Source: Pseudoscleropodium purum
Lineage: Eukaryota > Streptophyta > Bryopsida > Hypnales > Brachytheciaceae
Direction of reading: 5' to 3'
Length of the DNA: 64,000 bases
Assembly: GCA_963969395.1 (NCBI GenBank)
Contig: OZ017796.1
Coordinates: 46,366,243-46,430,242 of the forward strand
Below, piece after piece: positions 1 through 13,020 of this stretch. How positions within the stretch are numbered: the first letter of the stretch is position 1; every line of letters begins with the position of its first letter. A program made the position numbers and the translations under genes. The notes under the pieces were generated by a model. The model was not told the DNA's origin and made no database searches. It worked only from the letters and a program-made list of their open reading frames with translations.

Positions 1-3000
1 TTGTTGTATATTGGGTCACGTGGATACAGGTATGGAATATTTGCCGGGCAGGTTTGTGAACAACAGATGATTGTTGCGCTGTGCATTGAAGGCTCTATTA
101 TGCGTGTATTGTTATTGTGTTATTTTCTTATAAGTTTCTTATGTTATTTTCTTCCAAGTTTTTGGCCCAGGGGAAGCCTTCCACTTCCACTTCCACTTCA
201 CTTCACTGAGTAAAGTCGTGAGTTGTATTTGCCTCCAGCTTTCATATTCGAGTCTAGAGCTCAAGGGATTTTATTCTACTGTTCTAGTTTCTTTATTATT
301 TCATTCCAAGTTTTTAACAATGGCTTGAGAAGCCTTTCATATTGCTTCCTTGACTGAGTCAAAGCGTGAGTCCTACTAGCTTCCATACCAAGAAATAGAT
401 CGCAAGAAACTACAAGGGATCTGATATGTTATAGTTTCTTGCGGTCTATTTCTCTCTGGACCGTCCATCTTTTGATGTATATATTTCCCACGTTAGCAGT
501 TACATTATCAAATAATTTGTTTTTTGTTATGAACTCATGCAGGCAAGACCAAGCTGCTTGATTGTATTCGACGAACAAATGTACAAGAGGGAGAAGCTGG
601 CGGTATCACACAGCAGATAGGAGCTACATATTTTCCGATGGAGAACATTAAAGAGAGGACCAAAGAGTTGAAATCAGATGCTAAACTTAGGGTTCCCGGT
701 CTCCTTGTTATAGACACTCCAGGCCACGAGTCTTTCACGAATCTGAGGGCCCGTGGCTCGAGTCTCTGTGATATTGCCATTCTTGTCATCGACATCATGC
801 ACGGCTTGGAGCCGCAAACCATCGAGTCCCTGAATCTTCTGAAAGCACGGCGTACTCCATTTGTGATTGCCTTGAATAAGGTACGATTTGGAATTCTGTG
901 ATATTGTGCAGTTGCTAGTAGTCGCCTTGTGTTTTTGATCTATCGAACGTCGAGTCTATTAAAGCCTCATCAATGTACAGACAAGTTTCTGCTTTTTCTA
1001 CCTTAGTTGGTGGTGCTTGTTTTGGTCATCTAGTCAATCTGTGCAAATTCCACAAGTCATTTCTGATATCTTTCATCAACAGGTGGACAGATTGTATGGG
1101 TGGAAGACTTGCCCCAATGCTCCTATTAGGAATGCTTTCAAACTGCAGTCCAAGGATGTGATGGGAGAATTTGAACAGCGAGTTGCTCAAGTAAGTGAAT
1201 CTATATAGAGAGGGGGCAGGCATCTTAGTAGGTGGGGGGTAGATGGTTTTAAAACTTTGCTCTGGTCTCTTTTGTTCTACTCGATGAGGGAGGTCTGTCT
1301 GCTTGATCGAAGACTGAAGAGCGTTTTGGGATGCCAAGTCATGAGGTTTGGTCCATATTTGTGGAATCTTGACATTTATATTTTTTTTGAAGGGAATTAC
1401 TGTAATATTGTTTCTCCTAGTGGTCGCTGGCACGAGTCTTTAGTTTGGATCAAGGAGCCATAGGTTAGCACTCATGGCAAACTTTCTCAGCTGCCGCTGA
1501 CAACTTTCACTGACTTGTGAATGCTTATTGGTTGTCCAGATTTGCACTCAACTGAAGGAGCAGGGATTGAATTCTGAGCTGTACTACAAGAATAAGGAAC
1601 TCCGGAAAGTCATTAGCATCATTCCCACTTCTGCTATAAGGTATGTCCCTCGGAATCTTGGAGTGCAGTCTCGTTGTTGATATGTACGATTCAGGTTCTG
1701 CCAAGTGTCAGGCCTGTTTATAACGTGGCCGTGTCGCAGTGGGGAGGGTGTCCCAGATATCTTGATGCTGTTGGTGCAGTTGACACAGAAGTTGATGGAG
1801 GATAAGTTGATGTACATCAGCGAAGTGCAGGTGAGTGAAGGTTTAAAGTATATGTCTATAAGATAAATTTGTATCAATACATTATGGATATCCAAGTGGT
1901 GAGGGAGGGAGTTTGGTTTGTGTGGTTTCTTTCTCTTCATTGGAAGTCCGCATGTGTGCCTTTTTTTTGAAGTTTCATTTTTTTCGCGCCAGGTTTGTCT
2001 GACTCTTTCATGAGCTTCTCGTCCTGGGTGTATTCGTGCTTGTATACGCTTGACAGAGTGGCCACAGAGTGCCCTGGGGTTTTATTTGATCTGTCTTTGC
2101 GTCGTTCTGGTTAATTTTATGATTGTGACTTCCTCATTCACTTCGAGGGGTGGCTGTGGTATGCAGGCGACAGTTCTGGAGGTTAAAGTGGTCGAAGGTT
2201 TAGGGACAACTATCGATGTGGTGTTGGTGAATGGTGTACTCCATGAAGGTGACCAAATAGTTGTCTGCGGCATGCAGGTTTGTCATATACGTCAAACGCC
2301 TAATTAAGATGTGTTGCTTGTTCTTGTATGCATTTTTTGTCTTACGAGCAGGGTCTTAAAGCAAATGCACTCGTATTGAATACTTTGTGCCTTGTGAGCA
2401 ATTGGATGTTGTTCGAACACTACTGGTCTTCGTTGGATATGTTTCAGCAGCCTCTTATCTCGCTCGGATTGTCATGTTGTGTGATCAGGGTCCTATTGTA
2501 ACGAATATCCGAGCACTATTGACTCCACATCCTATGAAGGAGCTTCGTGTGAAGGTTAGAACTCCTTTCTGCTTTCTAGCAATGTTTCGCTGGCCCATAC
2601 TTCATTTCCAGTTAGCCCTTGCCTTGATGCGTGTTTTTTCGTCAACGTGGAAGCAGTTATTTTCGATGTCAAGATGCGTATGGGTGGCTTGTTGTGGATA
2701 TTTGGATGTTTCCATTGTTTGGATCGATATGCTGGGATGTTGTGTGAATTTAACAGCCTCCAATATCTTGTGTTCACGTCATGGGTTAGTCTGTGTGTTT
2801 ACTGACTTGGGATATGATACAGGGCTCATATCAACATCACAAAGAATTGAAGGCAGCCCAGGGTATCAAGATCACAGCGCAGGTTAGCGTAGTTTTGACT
2901 GTAGGAAATGGTGGTGTATAACTCGGTTGGAATAGGTTATTTCCTTTTGAAAATCACATTGTATGGAAATCAACGTGGTTGGGAAGATGACAATCAGTTC

Positions 3001-5202
3001 ACTTGATTGTTGCAGTTTTAGATTTTTGCAGGCTATATGCTATCTGATATCGTCCGATTTAAGGGCCCTAAGTTGGGTCTATTAATTAATCTCTCTGATT
3101 CACAACACTCAAGTGCCCTGGATATTTTGATTTCAGGGGTTGGAGCATGCAATCGCTGGTACGCAACTCTATGTGGTTGGTCCTGAGGATGACGTGGATG
3201 ACATCAAAGACGAAGCGATGCAAGACATTAAGAACGTATTTAGCAGAGTCGACAAGAGTGGTGAAGGTGTTTGCGTGCAAGCCTCCACTCTTGGGTCATT
3301 GGAAGCCCTCTTGGAGTTCTTGAAGAGCCCGGCTGTCAAGATTCCTGTCAGTGTCATTAATATTGGTCCAGTGCACAAAAAAGATGTTATGCGTGCTAGC
3401 GTCATGTTGGAAAGAAAGCGGAAGGAGTTTGCAACAATCCTGGCTTTTGATGTGAAGGTATGATTCAGCGTCTAAAGTCCTGAAATTCTCCCTAAAGAGA
3501 TGCCTCGTGCCTGTTTGGGACGAGATACTCTCATTTGTGTTGTTCTGTCTTGACGGTCTCACTTTTCTTCGTGAGGGTTGTTTCTAGCTTCAGATTATGG
3601 ACTGAAAACGAGTGGGAGTCGATGCCAGAGTCAACATTCTTAAACAGTACATTGTGGCCTACTCAGAAACTGTGGAAAACTGATCGTGTCCTTGTCGTTC
3701 CTGCGAGTGTCAGTCATGAACGTCGTTCTGATATAGGGATATTTGCGGTGGCGACTAGTAATCGAAAGTGAAGATTGTAAAGGCGCTCCGTACAGGATCG
3801 ATTTAGTAACCTGTGTATGGTAACATCGTTCTTACTTGGACATGTGTCTGACTGTTCGTTCACTGTCCACGTCTGGTATCCTCTTGAATCTTGTTAAGGC
3901 AGTGACATCTAGATCGTAGTTCTTAATCCTGACCGGCTTTTGCAGGTAACTACCGAGGCCAAGGAGTTGGCAGAAGAAGTGGGCGTCCGTATTTTCACCG
4001 CAGATATTATATACCACCTGTTTGATCAGTTCACAGCATACATGAACTCTGTCAAAGAAGAGAAGCGGAAGGATGCCTCCGATGAAGCCGTTTTTCCTTG
4101 TGTAATGAAAATCATGCCACAGTGCGTCTTCAACAAGAAAGATCCAATCATAGTTGGAGTGGAAATCCTAGACGGTGTTGCAAAGGTAAGTATGCGCGCT
4201 TCGACTCTGCAACAAACCTCACTGTCGCACTCTTCGTATCCACAGTTACAGATAATGGTGAGCTATGTCCGTGCTGACTTGCTCTTTACGCTTAGCGTGC
4301 GGGTTAATGACTCTGTCGAGTTGTTCTATGCAGGTCGGTACACCTCTGTGTATACCCTCCAGGGATAGCATTGACATCGGCAAGATTGCGTCCATGGAAA
4401 TCAATCACAAGGTCGTCGATACTGCGAAGAAGGGTCAGACAGTTGCAATGAAGGCAAGTAATACCATCATAGAGCTTCTGTGGATTTTTGAGTTAGTTGA
4501 TATGCATGAGATTGTGTACAATGTCCCGTTTGCGAGGATCCTAAACTAAGTGAACAAAATCGTGGTGTGTCGCTGGTCTAACCTAGAAAAGCAGTTCCCG
4601 ATCCAACCTGAACAGCTTGAATACCTTGATATTAGTTTAGGGGGCACTGTATGTTTGGGTATATTATTTTTTCTGAGTTCTTGGGCGGTCTTACAGATTG
4701 TGGGCACCAATGCTGAAGAGAACGCGAGGATGTTTGGCCGTCATTTCGACATGGAAGATGAGTTCGTCAGCCGCATCAGTAGGCGATCTATCGATCTTCT
4801 GAAAGAGAATTATCGGGTAAGTTTTATTTCTTAACATCCTGAAGTGGGGATATGGACTGTTCAGTCCATGAATCCGAACTAGGCATTAGAGTGGTTGCAT
4901 CTTCCTAACTCTGTTCGCAGGCTCCCTGCTGAATATATTGCGCCAATCGGAAGTCAGGTCAGTCGTGCAGGCAGCTGTGTGCATAGTGTTTCGTGTGTTC
5001 TCTTTTGTGTGTGGTCTTTCATGTGGTTCTGGAATTTTCTCGAATCATGCGAAGTGCTTACCTTCTCTAGAGCATTGACTGTGAATGCAAGCTCGACGTA
5101 TTGGGGCCCTGATGTCATTAATTTCAACCTATGCAGGATGACCTGACCACCGAAGAATGGAGACTGGTGGTGAAATTGAAGAAACTGTTTGAGATCCCCT
5201 AG
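1..5202 (+). CDS. eIF5B: eIF5B, translation initiation factor IF-2-type GTPase (3' part, 13 exons visible)
   Basis: Ribosome-dependent GTPase that joins the 60S subunit to the 48S complex in the cytosol. Exons read by eye: 1-29, 543-880, 1083-1190, 1540-1640, 1740-1830, 2167-2277, 2489-2554, 2823-2882, 3137-3457, 3946-4185, 4334-4453, 4697-4816, 5137-5202. They give 589 in-frame codons ending in TAG. All G motifs are visible: GHVDTGKT split by the first intron, GGITQQIGA (switch I), DTPGHE (G3) and NKVD split exactly between exons 543-880 and 1083-1190. Domain II ([19 protein letters not shown]), domain III and domain IV ([18 protein letters not shown]) follow, and the protein ends LKKLFEIP, the eIF1A-binding tail of the family. 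The low-complexity N-terminal half lies outside the window. The intron at 4454-4696 starts with GC, not GT. Identity is very sure; exon edges are inferred from frame and conservation. Confidence 0.96.
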
Positions 5203-7874
5203 GTAGTTGATCATCTTGAGACCTTTGGTTTGTGGGTAACAACATGGTTTTCTCGTTCTTGAACTTGGATATGAGAGTTGCCTGCCCTCTTAGAATTACT
5301 TTTACTCTAGCTCAAGAGTGCAGCATCAGCACCGCAAGGTGCTTTACTTCTGAGATGTACAATGCACAGGTAGTGCCCACAGGGAGTTCCTAGCAAGTGA
5401 ACTCTCGTGGCCAAGGTGCGGGGCTCCCGATAGAGAAGCGGGAGTCCCTGGGTTTTTTGTTAGCTCTGGTTGCTCAATAACCTTGTCGCAAGGATACATG
5501 AGAAATACCGAAAGTTGTACGTGAGGAGGATCCGCTCATCTTGAACGTTAATATTTTCTGCGGTTTCTGAGGACTTGTCTTGAGGGTCTTGTCCCCATTC
5601 TATATACTAATATTATTTGGATACTTTACAAACAAGTTATGAATGCTGATAGGTGACGCGACTATGGTTGGCCCTCATCTCGACCGATTCCTGAACGCGT
5701 GGGAATACGCTGGGCCTGAATGGGGAAGGATGGACGGTTGATATGATTCCCTTCTTCGAGTGAATACGCAACAGTATCCAGCCTTTGCACACGAAACAGG
5801 AGAAACGGGCCTAGGCTATCTTGTTTACCGCTTTTGCTTCAAACATTCTGTTTCTCGTGATCTCTGCTCAACATTCAAGAGTTCCAAATTCTCTCCTAAC
5901 GTTCTTTTATATTCTTGGGAGCTAGGAGGTCATTCGACCTTAGATCAGGGCCGTAACAAGAATTAGTCCAATTTAATGATTGGAACCATGCTTAACTTAA
6001 TTTTCAATTGTTTTCAGAGAATCTTCAGTAAAATTCTTCCAGTACTCAACTACATGTGAACTTCTTTGGTAAGATTCTCTTTGTCCTTACCAAGTGCATC
6101 TATCAATCTATTAGTCTTGGGTTTTGAATCACAATATGAACTTATAACATTGTGTTGGAAAGTTAGATAATTTTTTTGAATGAGCTTCTCCCTTCCTCAA
6201 CACCATGGGCCTTATGTTGTTACTACATTATAATAAAATAAGAATAAAAGTAAATTTTCTATTTTCTTAACTCATAACAAGATATGTGGGTCCTTGAGAA
6301 TTACCTACAAAATCATATATTGAGAATATATTTATTTATTAATAGTTTCTATCTCTAAAACACTGAAAATAATTATATATGTGCAATAGTATAGACTATC
6401 TTTAAACTATTTGTAATGAATGTTTAATGTCTAAATCTTTGGGAGCAAGTAGACTCTTTGCAACATCTTCTAGGTAGTTAGAAGTTGAAGTATTGGTTGT
6501 ATTTAGTGTAGGTTTAGTTGTAGAATCCTTCATTTTTTGAATTAAAATTTGTGTATGTTTGAAGGATAGATCCTTCCTATCATCATCATATAAGTTAGGG
6601 TTTATAAAGTATTGCCATTTCCAACTATTTTTTTGGTACTTGAAGTTATGGCACTTTAAATATTTTTTGAGGACCATGGCAAAAAAAATCAACATTTAGA
6701 CCATAAAAATGATGTTTTGATTTTATTTCCATTTTATGTCCTTCCTAATTATTCTCCATAATACTTTAATACAACAATCCACTATTTAGATTTTAGAATA
6801 ATTATTCTTTGAAATTTTGGTGAATTTATGAATATTTTTGGATATTTTGCTCGATCAAATGAATCATGGTAATGTAGGGGGTCTTCTAGAAAGTCTTCTA
6901 CAAAGTCTTCTATAGAGTTGATTCAAGTTTGATTTTTGAGGTGGTAATTTTAAACCCTAGCATCTAGATTGTATTGAAATACTTAGATTCTAGTCTTCAT
7001 ATCCCAATGTTTCTTGAATTTTGATGTTTCATAATACATCCATGGGCATGGGCAAAAAGTAGAAGAAAAAGCCACTTTGTAATTTGATCACATAGATTTT
7101 ACAAAAACTTCCATCTAAGAACCTTGATCCAAATTCCAAGTAGTCATTTTTTATATTTTGGGGGCTCAATATCCAAAGGGTAAAATACTTTAATTTTTGT
7201 TGGATTTTTATTGATTAGTAGAAAAAGATTTAAACATATTGTTGACTATTATAACATTCTTGAATAGGAAGAATTGAAAATCCTTTTAACAATAGCAGTA
7301 ATTTAGGGAAGTATTTTATTCAAGAATTTTGTAGTGAGAAGTCTTGAAGTTATGATAAATGTGTCTATTTGTTATAATTTCATCAATAATGAGTGACATG
7401 TTGCCACTTGTATGGTTTTTCCTTTCTTTGGATGACAAGTCTTCCCTTATCAATTGTATTATTTCCACCATTTTAGAGATTGCATATCTCATTTAAAGTT
7501 AGGACCACAAGGTACAACAAGAAAAGGGTCCTTTGGCATACATTTCAAGAATTTTATGATATTTATTGGATACTTGAATAAATTCTTTTCTTTGGAAAAA
7601 AATATTCTACAAATGCATAATTGAAAACAATCACCCACTTCCACAAATCTATGACATATCCTAACCATATTCATCCATTCCCTATAATCTCACCACATTA
7701 CTTGTTTACTACATCCCAAAATATTCTTCTTCCATCTTTATCTCTCTATTTAAACATAGAGTTTCCTTTCTATTTAGCAAAGGCTTTTTCATTTGAACTT
7801 TGGGTCAAATGTGGGACAATGAGTCAATAGATTCTTCATTTATACCAACCAAAATGGTTGGAGTTAATTCTCTC
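5203..7874. other. 3' flank of eIF5B and AT-rich spacer
   Basis: The first few hundred bases are probably eIF5B 3' UTR. They contain a small GC-rich hairpin: CTCCCG at 5424-5429 pairs with CGGGAG at 5439-5444, GGG/CCC flanks extend it with one bulged T, and a T-run follows. From about 6.0 kb the sequence becomes strongly AT-rich with many stops in all frames. I see no gene in it. Confidence 0.5.
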
Positions 7875-9027
7875 TTAATCCTAAAGCCCTAAATCGCTTT
7901 TTTTTGGCAACATAATGATTTAGTACAACTCACTACAAACAAAAAAAAAATTTCTTTGAAATTTCCATACAATATGTGCCCAAAGAATAGCTCTAATACT
8001 TGGTAATTTTCATAACTTTCAAATACATAGTTAAAAAGTTATACTTATGTGATATGTAATTTTCATTGCTCTATGAGGAGGTTGGACAACTCCTAAAAAT
8101 TTCTCAAAAAATCACTCTAAAAACAAATTCAAGTTGGTTTTCTTGATTTATATATACATGGAAAGCTTTGAATCATTCTATTTTGATTAATGAGATAGCA
8201 TTTATGAGGAATTTCAGTTTGTCCATAGTTATGGATTCTCTACTCTAAAATAAATTTTCAAACTCTTTATTAACTCAGTTTTCAATACATTTTGAAAAAA
8301 AAAATCTTAAGATGTAGATTGTTGATTACAACAATATAACAATTAGATTGGCATTTTTCAATTCTATAATTCTATTCTTAATAACTTAGTATTTAAAATC
8401 ATTCACTACATCTCTCTATTTACTATTTTTTTTTCTTATATATTATACAATTCCAAATGACTTGAATTTTTTCAAGCCATGTAGCCAATTTGCCTTGAAG
8501 AATGAATCCAAAGAGCACCACCATTTGGGGACATTTTTTTATACAATTGTGATGTTGTGAAGTGTAATTGCCAAGTTTTTCTCAAGGCCCAAAACAATAG
8601 GGTTATCAAAGTTTGACGTCCGAGGGAAATTTACATCCAAATTGAAGATGTTTGGATGTCCATACGCAACATCTGCAATGTCCAAAATGCTATTGGAAGG
8701 TAGATGTGTGGACGGGTCAGACGACATCGGGAAACAATAAAAAAAAATTTGAATGTCATAGGATGCTCCAGATCTGGTGTCCACAAACATCAAGATGTCC
8801 TGGTAACCCTGCCAATCAAAATTTTTGTCAATTTGAACACTAATATCTTGCAATCTACATGGTGGAAATTTCTAAAACTTTTTTTACATCTTCTCAAACC
8901 AACATTCTACAAGATCCTATGATTATATGTATTTAAAAATGTTTTTTTTTTCCTAAAATTTGGTACTTGTATTAGAAATGACAATCTTGGTGAAAACATA
9001 ATGGCAAAACCTTCCTTTAGGGGTTAA
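7875..9027. mobile_element. TTAA-flanked AT-rich element, family A copy 1 (piggyBac-like, non-autonomous)
   Basis: TTAA stands at 7875-7878 and 9024-9027. Inside them the termini are inverted: TCCTAAAGCCC on the left and, read on the minus strand, CCCCTAAAGG on the right. The 1.1-kb interior has no long ORF. Most of it (about 8100 to 9023) matches two separated pieces at 54.6-54.84 kb and 61.8-62.28 kb, so it is a dispersed repeat. TTAA target sites and termini starting with CCC are hallmarks of the piggyBac superfamily; assignment to it is inference. Confidence 0.6.
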
Positions 9028-9328
9028 TTACATATCTGATCACACTAAATAAATATTATGTGAAGTCTTAGAAACAAAAGGGGTAGATGTCTATCGCATA
9101 CTTATGTGACACTTTCAATTTTCCAACAAAGACTTTAAGTGTCTTTTGTACTTGAAGTGACTCTTCAACAGGACCATATCTTTAGGTTGGAATGTTGTAA
9201 CGGCTAGAGCCTTGTGCAATTGCACTCGCCAACATACATAATAATCATATATAATCTAACTTTCCTTCTTTTCTTCTATTTTTTGTTTTTCCTCTAGCAA
9301 CACAGTTTCGAGAAATTCACCAGGCATT

Positions 9329-12300
9329 ATGTTGTTCACACGTCAACGTTCACAAGCTGCCGCTGCCTCTGTAGCAGCAAGAGCATCGTCGTCTTCGGCG
9401 CCGAATCCTTGCAGTGAATATGGCGGATCCATCCCTCCGACAAGAAAGCTCCGAAGTCTCTCAAGCAGGACTTCTCGTTTCATCACAAATGGAACTCCGG
9501 CTGCTCCCGCTGCTCCCGCTGCCCTTGCGGCTCTTGCTCCTCCTGTCGCCCGTCCTGCCGCTCCTGTTGCAGCTACTACAACAAACTTGGGGTTGAAGAA
9601 AAGCTCTAGATTCAGGGGTGTCACCAAGTACTTTTTTCTTTTACTTTTGGCTTGTAATATGTATGAAGCTTTACGTGTCTAGCTAGTTCTATGGTGCATT
9701 TGGTCATGAGTATCGATACTAGCTAGCTTGTACGCAAAGCAGGATCGGATTCCTTTGGGGAGAAAGAAACTGTCAAAGAAAGAAATTGGGATGACCGTGT
9801 TAACTTCAACCAACCGTGAGGGTGGTAATACATACTTGTAACATGTTTCTGGTTAGTTGTTACTTTACGCTCTTCTGTTTTTGAAATCAATAGGCGGTTT
9901 TGCAAAGTTGTGGATCAGTTTGGGGACCCACAATGAAAGAGCACTTTAATTACCACAAATGAGCGTTTGTCAGTGGCATTTTTGTAGCTCTTGATGTGCA
10001 CGAGTTTAATGCATGAAATTAAGCAAGTTGAGTCTAGGTGTTAATTTAATTTGTGCTTGGGATTTGTGGTCATTTTGCTTGCTTGTGCAGGCACCGTGTG
10101 ACAGCACGTTTTGAAGCTCATTTGTGGGATAAGGGTGCATACAACATCAAGCAGAAGAAGAAGGGGAAACAAGGTACTAGCTGTCCACAACCATAGTTCT
10201 TCTTGTTTTAAAATTGTAATTAAGATAGTTGAGCTTGTACATTGCTAGATGCAGTTTGACTTTCACATGTTAGGATCACTTAAAGCAGTCTACTCTTAAA
10301 GCAACCATTTAAGAGTTGATTGCCTTTTTAGGGAAGCAAAACTACTTGAAACAATTTTCAATCAATTTTCATAGAATGGCAATTGGCAAAGTCATTAAAC
10401 TTTAGTACAATCAAAAACATCAAAAATAAAATTCTATTTTCAATTTTGGTCACTTTATATATATAAGTGGCAATTTCTAATCATTTCTCTTCCTAATTAA
10501 ACATCAACTTTTCATATTGTTCTGATAAGAAAAGACTTATGGATACGCTTATGGATCTTTGGAGATGGACTAATGATAAGAGTTGAAGTTTCACTTGAAC
10601 TAGAGTTTCTACTAAATGGACTCCTTGTTGTGGTGATTTTTAGTATATCTTGGTGCTTACGACAATGAAATATTGGCTGCAAAAGCATACGATCTTGCAG
10701 CTCTTAAATACTGGGGCCCTACAACAGTAATCAATTTCAAGGTACAGTTTTCAACTCCACAAATATTTTTTTTTAAGGATTTATATGAAATTTTTGTTCT
10801 AAACTTAACTTATATGAAAATTTCATAGATCATTTATAAAAATAATAGAAATTGCATCAATAAGCATTTGAATATTGATATTATTTTGCAATCATGGTAG
10901 AGATTTTTGCTTGGATATTTAGGAATTTTTATTATCTCAGCTTAAATAAGTTTGACATGAATTTTACTAAAGTTTTTTTATTGAACAAATTGTAAAAGAG
11001 GAAATCCTATTTATGTAGTTATTGATAATAGAAAAAAAATTATTATTATTTTGTGTAGACAATGTCTTTAAGTGACTAATAATAAACTATATTATAGTCC
11101 CCCCAAAATTAATATTTTGAATCACACTCAGGTGGAAAATTACACTCAGCAACTCAAAGAAATGAAAGAAACTTCAAGGTCAGAGTTTCTTGCTGGACTT
11201 CGAAGGTTAGTAAGCGATAACACAATTAGTTACAATTGCAATTAGCTACATAGAAGAACTCAAGGTGTTTGGTATCAAAATTGAATACCATATGTGGTAG
11301 TGAAAGGTGGCAAAAACTAATATTTGTAAAAATGGATACTTGAAATTTTTAGAAATTTATTTTGCAAAAATATCATTTGTTTTAAGGATAAAAAAAATCA
11401 TTACAAAATATTGGTGAGATGGAACTTAGCTTCAATTAGTATGAAGAATCGTAACATACAAACTATAATAACCACCGATCAAATAGTTTCATTTTAGTTT
11501 TCTTTTTTAAAAGGTACTTAGAGAATTTATACATTTGATTTACATTTACTTCTTGCTATTGTTCAAATCCTAGATTTTTAATCTCATGCTTTTATAAGTT
11601 TGAAGAACTTGGAAAATATTTATTCTTACTACTCATCATGTTGATGGATCTATTTAGGAAAAGCAGTGGATTTTCAAGAGGCCTATCCAAGTTCAGGGGA
11701 GTAGCAAGGTAACAAAGACATCTTTGAATCCATTCTTCTAATTTGTCCTTAAAACTTCAATCAAATTGGATATCTTTACTAAAATCCTTTGTAATATGTA
11801 TGAATAAACTTCAATTGAATATTATTTGGTAATCATTGTAGTATTATGATCTATTCTATTCTAGCAAATATCTAACATACTAAGATGGTCAAAGCTAGTC
11901 AAAACTTATGAAAGATCATCAATTGATTTGTGCATCTAAATTTTGTGATTTTCAGACACCATCAAAATGGACGTTGGGAAGCTCGTATAGGACGTGTGGA
12001 AGGAAACAAATACCTATATTTGGGAACCTTTGGTAATTTCATTTTAAAATATCATAAATTCACTTATACCAATGGATATAACATCTTGCATAGCACAATA
12101 AAATAATTCATGAAACATGCATGTATCATCTATTTTCATACGAGCATTAATTAGACAATATTTTATTCCTATTCAAGGTTCAATTACTCAAATGATTGCA
12201 CTAATATTTCAATTTGAGTTATTTTAGGCACACAAGAAGAAGCAGCTGAAGCATATGACAAGGCAGCAATAAAATATAGGGGAACAACAACTGTTACAAA

Positions 12301-13020
12301 CTTTGAATTGAGCCGTTATCCAAAGTGAGTTGTAGAAAAATACGTACATTTGTTATTTATATGTTTCTTTGAAGAATTAAGCTTTTCAATTCAAACAAAA
12401 AAAACACTGACATTACAAAGTAAATTTGTTAATTGGTGAGTGTTCAAAATTGAATTACAATTCCTTATATCAATAGAGTCAATTTTATATTCATGGCATT
12501 AAAATTAGGAAGTATGCTAAAAAACTAATATTATTTGGTTTGTAGAGAAGTTGAAGCAGCACAAGGGCCCAAGAACAAGACCTCCAAGAATAGTTTCAAA
12601 GACAACCAAATATCAAAGACAATGGAGGGACATTTGCCTAGTGACTTGCAAACAATCGAAAATGTGACACAATCACTTGATGGAGGTCAAAACCTATCAA
12701 CAACCAATACAATAAATCCTTGTCTTGGTGAAAGTCTTGGAGTAGTTACATTAGACATTCCTCATACATCCAAGTTTTTAAGTCAACCTGAACAAGCAAA
12801 AGTGATCATGCAATTTCAAGATCCAGTGTTTGCAAGTGTTGGAGAACCAAGTGGCTTAAACAATACCACTTTGAAGAATGCCAAACAAGAAGGATTTTTT
12901 GATCACATTCCTTTACCAAATGACCTCAGTTTAGATTTAGGAATTGAATATGAAGAAATCATGGGTGACTTTAATTTTCCAATCGCCATGAGCCTATTAG
13001 ACTTTGATCCAAATCGGTGA
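9329..13020 (+). CDS. AP2/ERF transcription factor with two AP2 domains, WRINKLED1-like
   Basis: Nuclear DNA-binding regulator; WRI1 relatives control fatty-acid and glycolytic genes, but the role here is inferred from similarity only. Eight exons: 9329-9627, 10091-10173, 10644-10741, 11132-11205, 11658-11708, 11956-12032, 12228-12324, 12546-13020. They join to 417 codons plus TGA. The N-terminus is Ala/Pro/Ser-rich. AP2 repeat 1 (about residues 92-160) has [32 protein letters not shown] and [14 protein letters not shown]. The linker [20 protein letters not shown] leads into repeat 2 (about 195-257), which has [19 protein letters not shown], then [11 protein letters not shown] and VTNFELSRY. 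The VYLGAYD and NKYLYLGTF wording is closer to WRI1 than to ANT or AP2. Oddities: repeat 1 has V where the family has W (HRWTGR), and VYL, a separate 9-nt exon in Arabidopsis WRI1, is joined to the following exon. The C-terminal exon is acidic and unlike known relatives. The start is the first in-frame ATG. Confidence 0.9.

Noticed and set aside
4454..4460. GT donor inside GCAAGTAATA as the eIF5B splice site
   Set aside because: It adds four bases, shifts the frame and destroys the conserved sequence after VAMK.
5420..5460. Rho-independent terminator
   Set aside because: Hairpin plus T-run fits the shape, but the window is clearly eukaryotic with spliced genes.
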